64,000 nt of DNA, taken from assembly GCF_042661605.1 (NCBI RefSeq), contig NZ_JBHSWJ010000002.1:1922001-1986000 (forward strand), read 5' to 3'. Shown here in pieces: positions 27,295 to 35,755 of the stretch. Within the stretch, counting starts at the first letter, position 1. Each line of letters starts with the position of its first letter. The stretch comes from Branchiibius cervicis. GTDB taxonomy: Bacteria; Actinomycetota; Actinomycetes; Actinomycetales; Dermatophilaceae. The notes beneath the pieces were generated by a model. That model made no database searches. It saw nothing but the letters and a program-made list of their open reading frames with translations, and had not been told where the DNA came from. Position numbers and translations under genes: made by a program.

Positions 27295-27565
27295 CAGGCG
27301 GCGCCGTAGCGGGCTTGCGCCCGAGCCTTCGCCTTGATCGCCTCGGTCTCCCGGTCCTTCGGCGGCGCCGTGGTCACCAGCGAGTCCACCAACTCGCGGG
27401 TGGCCGCAGCAATCACCTCGACCGCATGGTCATAGGCCGCCTGGTTCGCGGCCGAGGGGTGGGTGGAGCCACCGACCTTGCGCACGTACTGCAACGCGGC
27501 CGCCGCGATCTCGTCATCTGTCGCGGGGGTGCGAAGTTGTTCAGGGGGCGGATGTTGCGACACAT
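27294..27565 (-). CDS. DUF2277 family protein, one frameshift
   Basis: A small soluble protein of 90 residues after repair. The true start is the ATG at 27565, giving MCRNIRPLNNFAPP, the usual DUF2277 beginning. The five-G run at 27525-27529 lacks one base; with it the frame runs on to ATDDEIAAAALQYVRKVGGSTHPS and ends with VTTAPPKDRETEAIKAKARAQARYG. Read without repair, an alternative in-frame ATG at 27584 gives an N-terminus foreign to the family. Function is unknown. Confidence 0.88.
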
Positions 27566-27584
27566 GTGACCAAGCGTTCCACAT

Positions 27585-28154
27585 CTACCCCGGCAGCTTG
27601 TCGGCTACCGCGGACTGCGCGTCGGCGATCGCCTTCTCCGCCGAGTGCGCGAAGTCGCTCACGCTGTCGCTCGCAGACTGGGTGATGTCGCCGATGCTGG
27701 TCTTGGCCGAGTCCACGGCATGCCCGGTGCGCCAAGCCAGACCCGGCTGACCCTTGGTGTCGACCGCGGTGACGATCAGGCCGCCGAAGATCGCCAGGTT
27801 CTTCAGGAACTGGGTGCGCTGCATCCCCTGCTGGTCCTTGGGAGCTGACCAGAACGCGTGCCCGGCGATCGTCGTGGGCACCAGGGACGCCGCCAGCGCC
27901 AGAGCGCTGATCCGCGGGAACTTACCGATGGCCAGCAGGCTGCCGGCGACCAGCTGGACGCCGCCGTTCAGCCGCACAAGCTGCTCCGGCGAGCTCGGCA
28001 ACGGGTCGGAGATCTTGTTCGGGGCCGCGTTGACTGCCTTCTCCAGGAACGGACCGGCCACCTTCGCCCGGCCACCGGGATTCTTCACCGCGTCATAACC
28101 GCTGATGATGAACAGTGCGCCCTGAGCGGCGTAGGCGAGACGTCGTACGAGCAT
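27585..28154 (-). CDS. DoxX family membrane protein
   Basis: A 189-residue protein with four predicted spans: ALFIISGYDAVKNPG near the start, then LNGGVQLVAGSLLAIG, ALALAASLVPTTIAGHAFW, and FLKNLAIFGGLIVTAVDT. The LKNLAIFGGL segment is typical of DoxX/DoxD proteins. The C-terminus is a long amphipathic tail of about 50 residues rich in Ala, Asp and Ser. The function of actinobacterial DoxX proteins is mostly unknown; some take part in redox homeostasis. Confidence 0.88.
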   Translation of the reverse strand: MLVRRLAYAAQGALFIISGYDAVKNPGGRAKVAGPFLEKAVNAAPNKISDPLPSSPEQLVRLNGGVQLVAGSLLAIGKFPRISALALAASLVPTTIAGHAFWSAPKDQQGMQRTQFLKNLAIFGGLIVTAVDTKGQPGLAWRTGHAVDSAKTSIGDITQSASDSVSDFAHSAEKAIADAQSAVADKLPG

Positions 28155-28271
28155 GGATCAGCAACTCCTCGGTCAGATGAACGTGTCGTCGCCACGCTAT
28201 CGGGACACGCGTCACGGCGGGGACCTCCCTCGGCGTTGCGCCGGTCAGCCGGGCCCGGGAGACTGACCGGC

Positions 28272-29105
28272 GTGAGCGCCGTACCCAGCCCGTTGATCCG
28301 GCCCGAGACCCTTGCGGAGTGGCCGGACGAGCCGCCGGTCCTGCTCGACGTGCGCTGGCAACTGGGCGGACCCGACCAGCGTCCGGCCTACGAGCAGGGC
28401 CATCTGCCCGGCGCGGCGTACGTCGATCTGGAGACCGCGCTGGCCGGCCCACCCGGGGCCGGTGGGCGCCACCCGATGCCGGCTACGCAAGCCTTCCAGG
28501 ACGCGATGCGGGCCGCGGGGGTCTGCGGTGACAGTTCGGTGGTCGTCTACGACGCAGGCAATTCGCTCGCCGCATCGCGGTGCTGGTGGTTGTTGCGCTA
28601 CTTCGGCCACCAGGACGTGCGGGTGCTGGACGGCGGGTACGCCGCGTGGTCGGCCGCCGACCTACCCACCGAGAGCGGCCCCTCACCGCAGCGATCCGGC
28701 GACTTCGTTGCGCAGCCGGGCGCCGAGATACTCCTGGATGCCGGCGACGCGGCCGAACTCGCGCGCACCGGGCTGTTACTGGACGGCCGTCCGGCGCCGC
28801 GCTTCCACGGACGGGAGGAAACCATCGATCCTGTCGCCGGGCACATTCCGGGGGCAGTGAGTGCGCCCGCATTGGCCAACCTGCAGCCCGACGGCCATTT
28901 CCTGGACGCGGACGATCTGGCGCTGCGCTTCACCGCGCTGGGGGTGGAGACACACGAACAGGTCGGGGTCTACTGCGGATCCGGTGTGCAGGCCGCCCAT
29001 CTGGCGCTGGCGTTGGAGGCCAGCGGTGTGCAGGCTCCGGTCGGCGTCTACATCGGGTCGTGGTCGGACTGGATCACCGACCCCGACCGCCCCGTGGAGC
29101 TCTGA
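28272..29105 (+). CDS. Sulfurtransferase with two rhodanese domains (SseA-type)
   Basis: A 277-residue thiosulfate or 3-mercaptopyruvate sulfurtransferase. The inactive N-terminal domain has LLDVRWQLGG...AYEQGHLPGAAYVDLETAL. The catalytic domain ends with VGVYCGSGVQAAHLALALEASG, where the Cys of CGSGV is the persulfide carrier. The final IGSWSDWITDPDRPVE is typical of the family. The GTG at 28272 is chosen because upstream codons lie in the DoxX promoter region; the gene is divergent from DoxX. Confidence 0.92.
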   Translation: MSAVPSPLIRPETLAEWPDEPPVLLDVRWQLGGPDQRPAYEQGHLPGAAYVDLETALAGPPGAGGRHPMPATQAFQDAMRAAGVCGDSSVVVYDAGNSLAASRCWWLLRYFGHQDVRVLDGGYAAWSAADLPTESGPSPQRSGDFVAQPGAEILLDAGDAAELARTGLLLDGRPAPRFHGREETIDPVAGHIPGAVSAPALANLQPDGHFLDADDLALRFTALGVETHEQVGVYCGSGVQAAHLALALEASGVQAPVGVYIGSWSDWITDPDRPVEL

Positions 29106-29130
29106 TCTGACCGCTGCTGACCACAGTGCG

Positions 29131-29213
29131 TCGAGTGGTCACATCTGGTCGCGATCGCGGGCTGCAGCTCGACCATCACGTGTCGAGTGGTCACATCTGG
29201 TCGCGGATCGCGG
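29131..29213. repeat. Two direct copies of a 30-bp intergenic repeat
   Basis: The copies are 29131-29160 and 29183-29213. Each starts TCGAGTGGTCACATCTGGTC and ends in GATCGCGG; the second has one extra G. They fill most of the 118-base gap between the sulfurtransferase and dusB stops. No function is evident. Confidence 0.8.
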
Positions 29214-29223
29214 CCAGCAGCTC

Positions 29224-30388
29224 TCAACCGCCGGAGTTGTGCTCCTCGGCCGCGGCAACCTCGGCCTGCTGCTTGGCCGACAGGTCGCGGTTGTCCAACC
29301 AGCCTTCGGGCAGCACGACGTGGCGCTCGGAGCCGGCGCGGCCCCGAGGACCGTCAGCGGCCTCTCCCGGCCACGGCTGGTCCAGGTCGAGAGTTGCGAT
29401 CAAATCGTCAAGCGCCGCAAGCGAATCCACCAGCGCCAGCTGGTTGCGCAGCGACGAACCCACCCGGAAGCCCTTGAGATACCACGCGATGTGCTTGCGG
29501 ATATCGCGGCATCCCTTGATCTCGTCGTCGTAGAACTCCACGAGGTACGCCGCGTGCCGGCGCAACGTGTCCGTCACCTCGCGCAAGGTCGGGCTGAGGC
29601 GCTCGTCGCTCCCGGTGAAGGCAGCGGCCAGGTCGGCGAAGAGCCACGGGCGCCCTAGGCAGCCGCGACCGACCACGACTCCGTCGCAACCGGTTTCGGC
29701 GACCATGCGCACGGCGTCGTCGGCAGACCAGATGTCGCCGTTACCGAGCACCGGAATGCCGCTGACCGCCTCCTTGAGCCGGGCGATCGCCGACCAGTCA
29801 GCGGTCCCCGAATAGGCCTGGGACGCCGTACGTGCATGCAGCGCAACGCAGGCCGCGCCTTCACCCTCAGCGATCCGGCCCGCTTCCAGGTACGTGTGGT
29901 GCTCAGCGTCGATCCCGACGCGCATCTTGACGGTGACGGGAATCCCGTACGGCGTGGCCTCGCGTACTGCTGCGGCCACGATGGCACGGAACCACTGCGT
30001 CTTCCACGGCAGCGCCGACCCGCCGCCCTTGCGGGTCACCTTGGGCACGGGGCAGCCGAAGTTGAGATCGATGTGATCGCAGCGGTCTTCGCTGGCCAGG
30101 ATGTGCGCGGCCTTGGCGGTAGTGAGCGGGTCGGTGCTGTAGAGCTGGATGGAGCGCGGGGACTCGTCCGGGTCGTGCTCGATCAACTTCATCGTGATCG
30201 GCGTGCGCTCGACCAGTGCCCGTGAGGTGATCATCTCGCTGACGTAGAGGCTGTCCCCCGCCGGACTGCCGGCACAGCCGCCGGAACGCCCGGTTGGTGA
30301 TCCCCGCCATCGGCGCGAGCACCACAGGTGTCGCGATGGTGAGGTCACCGAGGCGCAACGGCGGCGCGACGGCAGGAGCAAGGGTCAC
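29224..30388 (-). CDS. dusB: tRNA-dihydrouridine synthase, one frameshift
   Basis: The N-terminus from 30388 reads VVLAPMAGITNRAFRRLCRQSGG. After the five-C run at 30255-30259 the frame must shift to give DSLYVSEMITSRALVER, then DLNFGCPVPKV with its catalytic Cys, VKMRVGID, LHARTASQAYSG and IPVLGNGDIWS, all DusB hallmarks. Here removing one base or adding two restores the frame. Length is about 388 residues. The enzyme reduces uridines in tRNA with FMN. It is essential-looking housekeeping, so true loss is unlikely. Confidence 0.92.
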
Positions 30389-30403
30389 GATCGACCAGTC
30401 TAC

Positions 30404-31060
30404 TTAGCGGGCCTGCTCACCCAGTAATGCGCGGAAATCGGGCACCGCGTCGTACGGGGTGGCGTTCGGCGCGCCGGGGACATCGGCGATCGCCGGGCCG
30501 GTGTCCACCGACCACGAGTTCACCTTCGCCCGTGGCGCCTCGATGGCAAGCGCCCGGGCCAGTTCGCCTGCAGCCCGGTCGATCCGGCGCGACAACGCGT
30601 CGTCCGCGAAGTCATCGGTCGCGGCGAAGACCGCGGTCGGCAGCACCTGCGCCCGCAGGTAGGTGAACAGCGGGCGCAAGGCGTACTCGGTGACCAGCGA
30701 GTGCCGGGACGTGCCGGCGGTGGCCGCGACCAGCACCGGCACCTCGTACAGCGCGTCCTTGTCGACCAGATCGACGAAGGACTTGAACAGCCCCGAGAAC
30801 GAGGCGGTGAAGACCGGTGTGACGGCGATCAGCGCATCCGCACTGGCAACGGCGTCCAGGGCAGCGCCCAGGCGCTGCGACGGGAAGCCGGTCAGCAGGT
30901 GCGAGGTGATGTCGGTTGCGAGATCGCGGACCTCGATCACCTGCACCTCGACCCCGTCGCCCGCCTGCCGCTGCACCGACGCGACGATGCGGTCGGTCAG
31001 CAGACGGGTCGAACTCGGTTGACTCAGACCGGCCGTGATGGCCACGACGCGGCGGCTCAC
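30404..31060 (-). CDS. NAD(P)H-dependent FMN reductase (CE1759-type)
   Basis: A 218-residue flavodoxin-like protein. It starts VVAITAGLSQPSSTRLLTDRI, the FMN phosphate loop, and has ADALIAVTPVFTASFSGLFKSFVDLV. This family supplies reduced FMN to a partner monooxygenase. The partner is the preceding luciferase-like gene, with which it overlaps in ATGA (31057-31060). Confidence 0.9.
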   Translation of the reverse strand: MSRRVVAITAGLSQPSSTRLLTDRIVASVQRQAGDGVEVQVIEVRDLATDITSHLLTGFPSQRLGAALDAVASADALIAVTPVFTASFSGLFKSFVDLVDKDALYEVPVLVAATAGTSRHSLVTEYALRPLFTYLRAQVLPTAVFAATDDFADDALSRRIDRAAGELARALAIEAPRAKVNSWSVDTGPAIADVPGAPNATPYDAVPDFRALLGEQAR

Positions 31061-32190
31061 TTGCTGGCCTCCTGCTCCTGACGAGCGGGCAGCACGTGCG
31101 CGTTGGGGCTGTTGTCGCCGGCGGCCACCAACGAGGCGTGGGTGGGCGGGTCGGACGGAACGTGCGCCGGGCGGTGCGCCTCTGCCTCCTTGCGTAGCGC
31201 CGGGACGACCTCGGAGCCGAGGATCTCGATCTGCTCGAGGACGGTCTCCATCGGCAGGCCGGCGTGGTCGATCAGGAACAGCTGGCGCTGGTAGTCGCCC
31301 ACCTGCTCACGGAAGCCGGCGTATCGGTCGATGACCTGCTGGGGCGAACCCACCGTCAGCGGGGTCTCCCGGGTGAATTCCTCCAGCGACGGGCCGTAGC
31401 CGTAGACCGGCGCCACGTCGAAGTAGGGGCGGAACTCCTTGACCGCGTCCTGGCTGTTCTTACGCATGAAGACCTGACCGCCCAGGCCCACGATGGCCGT
31501 GTCGGCGGGGCCGTGGCCGTGGAATTCGAAGCGGCGACGGTAGAGCTGGACCATCTGGCGGGTGTGGGACATCGGCCAGAAGATGTTGTTGTGGAAGAAG
31601 CCGTCGCCGTAGAACGCGGCCTGCTCAGCGATCTCCGGGCTGCGGATCGAACCGTGCCACACGAAGGGCGGCACTCCGTCCAGCGGCCGCGGCGTGGAGG
31701 TGAAGCCCTGCAGCGGCGTACGGAACTTGCCCGACCAATCCACGACGTCCTCACGCCACAGGCGACGCAGCAGGTGGTAGTTCTCGACGGCCAGGTTGAT
31801 GCCCTCACGAATGTCCTTGCCGAACCACGGGTAGACCGGGCCGGTGTTGCCGCGGCCCATCATCAGGTCAAGGCGGCCCTCGGCGAGGTGCTGCGCGTAG
31901 GCGTAGTCCTCCGCGATCCGCACCGGGTCGTTGGTCGTGATCAGCGTGGTCGAGGTGGACAACTGGATGTTGGCGGTCTTGGCGGCCAGGTAGGCCAGCA
32001 GGACCGGTGGGTTGGCCGGGGCGACGAACGGCGGGTTGTGGTGCTCGCCGGTCGCGAAAACGTCCAGACCGACTTCCTCGGCCTTCTGCGCCAGCTTGAC
32101 CGTGTTCATGATCCGCTCGTGCTCGGTCGGGACGCGACCGGTCAGCGGGTCAGGAGTGATGTCGCCGATGGTGAAGATTCCGAACTGCAT
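31057..32190 (-). CDS. LLM class flavin-dependent oxidoreductase (CE1758-type)
   Basis: A 377-residue bacterial luciferase-like protein. The ATG at 32190 gives MQFGIFTIGDITPDP. Landmarks are FATGEHHNPPFVAPANPPVLLAYLA, LTTNDPVRIAEDYA and GRLDLMMGRGNTGPVYPWFG. The CE1758/CE1759 pair with the FMN reductase is a known actinobacterial two-component monooxygenase arrangement; its substrate is unknown. The C-terminal 40 residues are Ala/Pro-rich and probably disordered. Confidence 0.92.
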   Translation of the reverse strand: MQFGIFTIGDITPDPLTGRVPTEHERIMNTVKLAQKAEEVGLDVFATGEHHNPPFVAPANPPVLLAYLAAKTANIQLSTSTTLITTNDPVRIAEDYAYAQHLAEGRLDLMMGRGNTGPVYPWFGKDIREGINLAVENYHLLRRLWREDVVDWSGKFRTPLQGFTSTPRPLDGVPPFVWHGSIRSPEIAEQAAFYGDGFFHNNIFWPMSHTRQMVQLYRRRFEFHGHGPADTAIVGLGGQVFMRKNSQDAVKEFRPYFDVAPVYGYGPSLEEFTRETPLTVGSPQQVIDRYAGFREQVGDYQRQLFLIDHAGLPMETVLEQIEILGSEVVPALRKEAEAHRPAHVPSDPPTHASLVAAGDNSPNAHVLPARQEQEASK

Positions 32191-32520
32191 GGTGTATGCC
32201 CTTCGTTTGTCGTTGGTCGCCCGACCCCTCACATCCAGATCGTTGCGATTTCAACTACTTCAACGATAGCGGCACCCGGATCATTCCGACCCCCGGTGTG
32301 GCTATGTTGTGATCGGCAACACATTTCGGGATCTGTTGGTACCCCCAGCCCGTCGAGTGCGTCGTGCAGGTGCGATCGCCTTGCTCTGAATTTGATCCGA
32401 CCAGGGAAATCCTGAAGAGGTCCGGACCGGGCGTGGGGAAATCGGCCCGATCGGATTTGACAGCCGCCGCTGCCGCAGATCTAAAGGCTTTGAAGAGAAC
32501 CCACCAGGAAGGCGACGACG
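32191..32520. other. 330-base intergenic region between divergent genes
   Basis: No convincing gene or RNA is seen here. It must hold the promoter of the luciferase-like operon (leftward) and that of the membrane protein (rightward). It marks the left edge of the accessory patch that runs to the recombinase remnant. Near 32495-32510 an AGGAAGG ribosome site precedes the next start. Confidence 0.5.
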
Positions 32521-33111
32521 ATGACGGAAACCAGTGATCCGGGCCCTGCGCCGGCGAGCACCGGTCAGGGACCGGTTAAGAAGGCCTGGTGGAAACGATG
32601 GTGGGTGTGGCTGATCGCTGTGATCGTGGTCGCCGGCGCGTTCGGTGCGGCGACCGAGGAGAAGGACAAGGACGCGGCGTCGCCAGCTCCGACCGGGTCC
32701 GTGACGACTAGCACGACGCCAGCGCCCACGACCACGACGACGACGTCGAGTACAGCTCCCACGACAACGACGACGACGCCGGCTTCTTCCTCGAGCGCCG
32801 CGCCGACTACGTCGACAACGTCCTCGCCGAGTCCGACCACGACCGCTGATCAGGGCGCCGTGCTGTACAAGGCGCTGAAGGACAACTTCGGGCAGACGTC
32901 GTGGGGGATGACTATCACCGGGGTGCAGGTTCGCAACAAAAGCGCATTCGTCCGTGCTCAAATCAGCCACGACGACAAAGAAACTGCGGAGAAGGTGTTG
33001 CGGGGCGCGTACAACATCGTGACAACCGGAACGGACTATGAGGACATCAACTTCGTGGTCGTCGAGGACGGCACCGGGGTGGTCGTGGTCCAGAAAATGG
33101 TAGACCGGTGA
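32521..33111 (+). CDS. Single-span membrane protein with Thr/Ser-rich linker, unknown function
   Basis: A 196-residue protein. A short Pro-rich cytoplasmic start is followed by the basic KKAWWKRWW, one span (VWLIAVIVVAGAFGAA), a linker of about 60 residues almost wholly Thr, Ser, Pro and Ala, and a small C-terminal extracytoplasmic domain of 85 residues (VLYKALKDNFGQTSWGMTITGVQV...VVVEDGTGVVVVQKMVD). The layout suits a cell-surface protein crossing the wall. I recognise no family. Confidence 0.7.
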   Translation: MTETSDPGPAPASTGQGPVKKAWWKRWWVWLIAVIVVAGAFGAATEEKDKDAASPAPTGSVTTSTTPAPTTTTTTSSTAPTTTTTTPASSSSAAPTTSTTSSPSPTTTADQGAVLYKALKDNFGQTSWGMTITGVQVRNKSAFVRAQISHDDKETAEKVLRGAYNIVTTGTDYEDINFVVVEDGTGVVVVQKMVDR

Positions 33112-33138
33112 CCGACTTGTGAACGGTAGTCAGCGGCG

Positions 33139-33924
33139 ATGAGTGGCAAACCTACTTCATGCCTGTACTGCGGCCGCAAGCCAGGGGACATCGATGATCG
33201 CCCCCGTAACGGTCCTGTCGTCACCAGGATGAGCGACGAGCACGTCCTGAAGAAGACATGGCCCAAGCGACTCCCGGAGGTGAACCATGCCGGTACTGCC
33301 TGGGTGTGGTTCGATCCGGCGACGGGGAAGCGAGAACGGAAACAGGTCGGCACCTCAGCGTGGAATATTCGCGTGCCGAGGCTGTGCGCCGAGTGCAACA
33401 GCCGCTCCGATGTGTTGATCGAACAGCCCGTCGAGCCGTTCATCTTTGAGTTGGCGAACGGCGATCTGGATGCAGCTACAGGGCTGTCTAAGGAGCAGTC
33501 CGACCTGCTGACGGCCTGGACCGTCAAGACCGGCGTGATGCAGGCAGCCACGCGACCAGGCATCGAGATCCCGGCGGCTGCGCTCGATGTGGTGCGGGCT
33601 TCGATGAGGCTAGGCCCGCTGACTGCGTTCGCCCGGCTGGCGAGCCAGCCCTGCGACGTTCTGGACACCTGGTTCTTCGAGTCCCGGATGCACCTGTGGC
33701 AGCAGGTCGCGCACGTCCACCTCATCGCAATCCGCAAGGTGGCGCTCCTTAGTGTCGTGTCGTTCTCGCGGTTCGCCGCTGACGCCATCACCTCGGATCT
33801 GATGGGTAGGTTCGACACCGGCAGCGACGCTCCCACCACCGAAGAGCAATACGTGGCTATGGCGCAGGATGTGCTGCAGGACTCGTACCGGTATCTGGCT
33901 TCGCGGGGATCATCCAGCGGGTAG
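33139..33924 (+). CDS. HNH-like zinc-finger protein, unknown function
   Basis: A 261-residue protein. The N-terminus has CLYCGRKPGD, then SDEHVLKKTWPKRL, then LCAECNSRSDVLIEQPVEPFI. A CxxC, a DEH and a second CxxCN are the layout of an HNH-endonuclease finger, in which the DEHV line carries the metal-activating His. The rest is helical and unlike any family I know. It sits beside hicAB and a dead recombinase in a patch of accessory genes, so a defence or mobile-element role is possible; this is inference. Confidence 0.6.
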   Translation: MSGKPTSCLYCGRKPGDIDDRPRNGPVVTRMSDEHVLKKTWPKRLPEVNHAGTAWVWFDPATGKRERKQVGTSAWNIRVPRLCAECNSRSDVLIEQPVEPFIFELANGDLDAATGLSKEQSDLLTAWTVKTGVMQAATRPGIEIPAAALDVVRASMRLGPLTAFARLASQPCDVLDTWFFESRMHLWQQVAHVHLIAIRKVALLSVVSFSRFAADAITSDLMGRFDTGSDAPTTEEQYVAMAQDVLQDSYRYLASRGSSSG

Positions 33925-33936
33925 GTGTTTAGCTGC

Positions 33937-33965
33937 TTGACACTTGAGTGTTTAGCGGCTAAACC
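33937..33965 (+). promoter_or_regulatory. hicA promoter with palindromic operator
   Basis: A perfect TTGACA -35 box (33937-33942) is followed by a 15-base palindrome GTTTAGC-G-GCTAAAC (33950-33964), which overlaps the likely -10 (33960-33965). A further GTGTTTAGC half site lies at 33925-33933. The ATG at 33973 is only about 8 bases after the -10, so the transcript may be leaderless. HicB commonly binds such sites to repress its own operon. Confidence 0.55.
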
Positions 33966-33972
33966 GTATGGT

Positions 33973-34200
33973 ATGAGGCACCAAGAAGTGATCGCGCGCA
34001 TCGAGGCACTCGGCGGATACCAAACCCGCCAGCGCGGATCGCACCGTCGCTTCGAAGCCAAGTACAACGACGCTGACGGCGTCACCCGGGCAGTGCACAC
34101 CACAGTGCAGGTCCACAAGGGCAAGGACATCCCCACCGGGACGCTCCGCTCGATACAGAAAGATATGGAACCCGCATTCGGAAAGGGCTGGTTGCAGTGA
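33973..34200 (+). CDS. hicA: HicA family toxin
   Basis: A 75-residue HicA-type mRNA interferase. It has a dsRBD-like fold with GGYQTRQRGSHRRFEAK, where the His of GSHRRF is the expected catalytic residue, and VQVHKGKDIPTGTLRSIQKDM at the end. The ATG at 33973 fits the family start MRHQEVI; the open frame runs further upstream but only through the promoter. The stop overlaps hicB in GTGA. Confidence 0.9.
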   Translation: MRHQEVIARIEALGGYQTRQRGSHRRFEAKYNDADGVTRAVHTTVQVHKGKDIPTGTLRSIQKDMEPAFGKGWLQ

Positions 34201-34745
34201 ACACCTTCACCGCTGACGTCACCCGCGAGGGCAGCGACTGGCTCGGGGATATCCCCGAACTGGAAGGTGCCTCGACCTACGCACCCACCCTCGCCCGCCT
34301 GGTCGAATACCTGCAGGACGTCGCGATCATGGCAGCGGACTTGCCCGACGATGCCGACGTCGCGATCGAACTACGGTTCGACGATTCCCTCGCCGATGTC
34401 GCAGATGCCGCATCCGTCGGGCAGGCCCGCCGGGCCAACGCGCAGGAAGCGCAAGAACTCGCGGAACGCACCAACCGAGCCGTGCACCAGTTATCCAGCG
34501 ACGGGTACTCCGTGAGGGACATCGCGACGATCGTAGGGATCACCCACGGTCGCGTTTCGCAGATCGCGCAGGGCACGTCCACCACCAGCGCACGAGGGAC
34601 CAAGAAAATCGCACGATCGTCCAAGGCGAGCCCACGGGGGTTCAAGGTCGCGAACCACGGAGGTGGTTCCAGCGAGATTCGGGTACCGGTTCGGCGCACA
34701 TCCTCTGTGGCGGCGAAGACGGTGCGCCGCCAGGGGCAGTCCTAG
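34197..34745 (+). CDS. hicB: HicB family antitoxin with C-terminal HTH
   Basis: A 182-residue antitoxin. The N-terminal half is a HicB partial RNase H-like fold (DWLGDIPELEGASTYAPTLARLVEYLQDV). The C-terminal half has a sigma-factor-like helix-turn-helix (YSVRDIATIVGITHGRVSQIAQG) followed by a basic tail of about 50 residues that is unusually long. It starts at a GTG overlapping the hicA stop. It should neutralise HicA and bind the palindrome upstream of hicA. Confidence 0.85.
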   Translation: MNTFTADVTREGSDWLGDIPELEGASTYAPTLARLVEYLQDVAIMAADLPDDADVAIELRFDDSLADVADAASVGQARRANAQEAQELAERTNRAVHQLSSDGYSVRDIATIVGITHGRVSQIAQGTSTTSARGTKKIARSSKASPRGFKVANHGGGSSEIRVPVRRTSSVAAKTVRRQGQS

Positions 34746-34747
34746 AT

Positions 34748-35127
34748 CACCAGATCGGGGTGATCTTGACCAGGTCCGGGTCAAAGGTGCGGTTGCCGCG
34801 CCCCGCGGGTAGAACCCGCACGTCGACCGTTTCCCGCAGGATAATCGAGCGCTGCTCTTCCAGGCCGCCGGCGCCGGCAGACTCCCACGACGCCACCGGG
34901 TCGAACGAGTCGAACCCGGCCTACCGAGACGGCAGCAGCAGCAAGCGCACCCTGGCCTCCGCGGTCGCGGTCTGCAGCGCCGACCGCATCTCGAGCTTCG
35001 CCACCGTCGCCGCCGATAGTCCAGCCGTTGTGGCCTGGTCGACGAATCCCTCGAGGCGCCCCCGCAGTTGGGTCACCGCTTGCCGTGCCTGAGTGACTTC
35101 CTCGGTGTCAGTAGCGGCCAGTAGCGC
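34748..35127 (-). pseudogene. Remnant of the C-terminus of a large serine recombinase
   Basis: A minus-strand frame reads as protein from about 35127 (EVTQARQAVTQLRGRLEGFVDQ) with a helical stretch, meets an in-frame TAG at 34921-34923, then continues as DPVASWESAG and ILRETVDVRVLPAGRGNRTFDPDLVKI. The last part matches the usual C-terminus of serine integrases (VLPAGRG..TFDP..V.I.W). No start codon or catalytic domain remains. It is probably what is left of the integrase that brought in the neighbouring genes. Confidence 0.6.
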
Positions 35128-35149
35128 ACTTCACCTACTGAGGCCCCGG

Positions 35150-35755
35150 CTAGAGCCAGCCGTTGTTGTCAGCGATCTGGACCGCCTCGGCCCGTGTCCG
35201 CGCGCCGGTCTTCCCAATGGCCGAGGACAGGTGATTGCGGATGGTCCCCTCCGACAGGAAGAGGGTGCCGGCCAGATCCGCCACGGTTCCGCCCGAGCGA
35301 GCTGTCCGCAGCACCTCCGTCTCGCGCTGGGTCAGGGGTGACTCCCCCGCCACGAGCGAGTCAGTCGCCAGCGCCGGGTCCACCACGCGCAGACCCTGGT
35401 GCACTCGGCGTACGGCGTCCGCCAACTCCCGCGCGGGCGTGTCCTTCACGACGAACCCGGCAGCCCCGGCCTGCAGTCCGCGACGCAGGAAACCCGGCCG
35501 ACCGAAGGTGGTCACGATCAGCACCTTGATCTGCGGTAGCGCCGCGTGCAGCGCGGCGGTGGCCGCGATGCCGTCCATGCCCGGCATCTCCACGTCCATC
35601 AACACCACGTCCGGCGCCTCGGCGCGGGCGGCGTCGACGACCTCGTCACCGCGGCCCACTTCACCGACGACCTCCAGGTCGGACTCCAGCGCGAGCAACG
35701 CCGCGAGCGCCCCGCGCACCAGAGCCTGGTCGTCGGCCAGCATCACCTTGATCAT
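35150..35755 (-). CDS. NarL/FixJ family response regulator
   Basis: A 201-residue regulator. The receiver domain has LADDQALVRG and the phospho-acceptor Asp in DVVLMDVEMPGMDG, with Lys in VVKDTPA. The C-terminal LuxR-type HTH has LTQRETEVLRTARSGGTVADLAGTLFLSEGTIRNHLSSAIGKTG. The start overlaps the kinase stop in ATGA (35752-35755). It probably controls the linked ABC-2 exporter genes. Confidence 0.93.
   Translation of the reverse strand: MIKVMLADDQALVRGALAALLALESDLEVVGEVGRGDEVVDAARAEAPDVVLMDVEMPGMDGIAATAALHAALPQIKVLIVTTFGRPGFLRRGLQAGAAGFVVKDTPARELADAVRRVHQGLRVVDPALATDSLVAGESPLTQRETEVLRTARSGGTVADLAGTLFLSEGTIRNHLSSAIGKTGARTRAEAVQIADNNGWL

Noticed and set aside
34760..35092. Plus-strand open frame downstream of hicB
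   Set aside because: The minus strand shows a recognisable recombinase C-terminus there, so the plus frame is a shadow.
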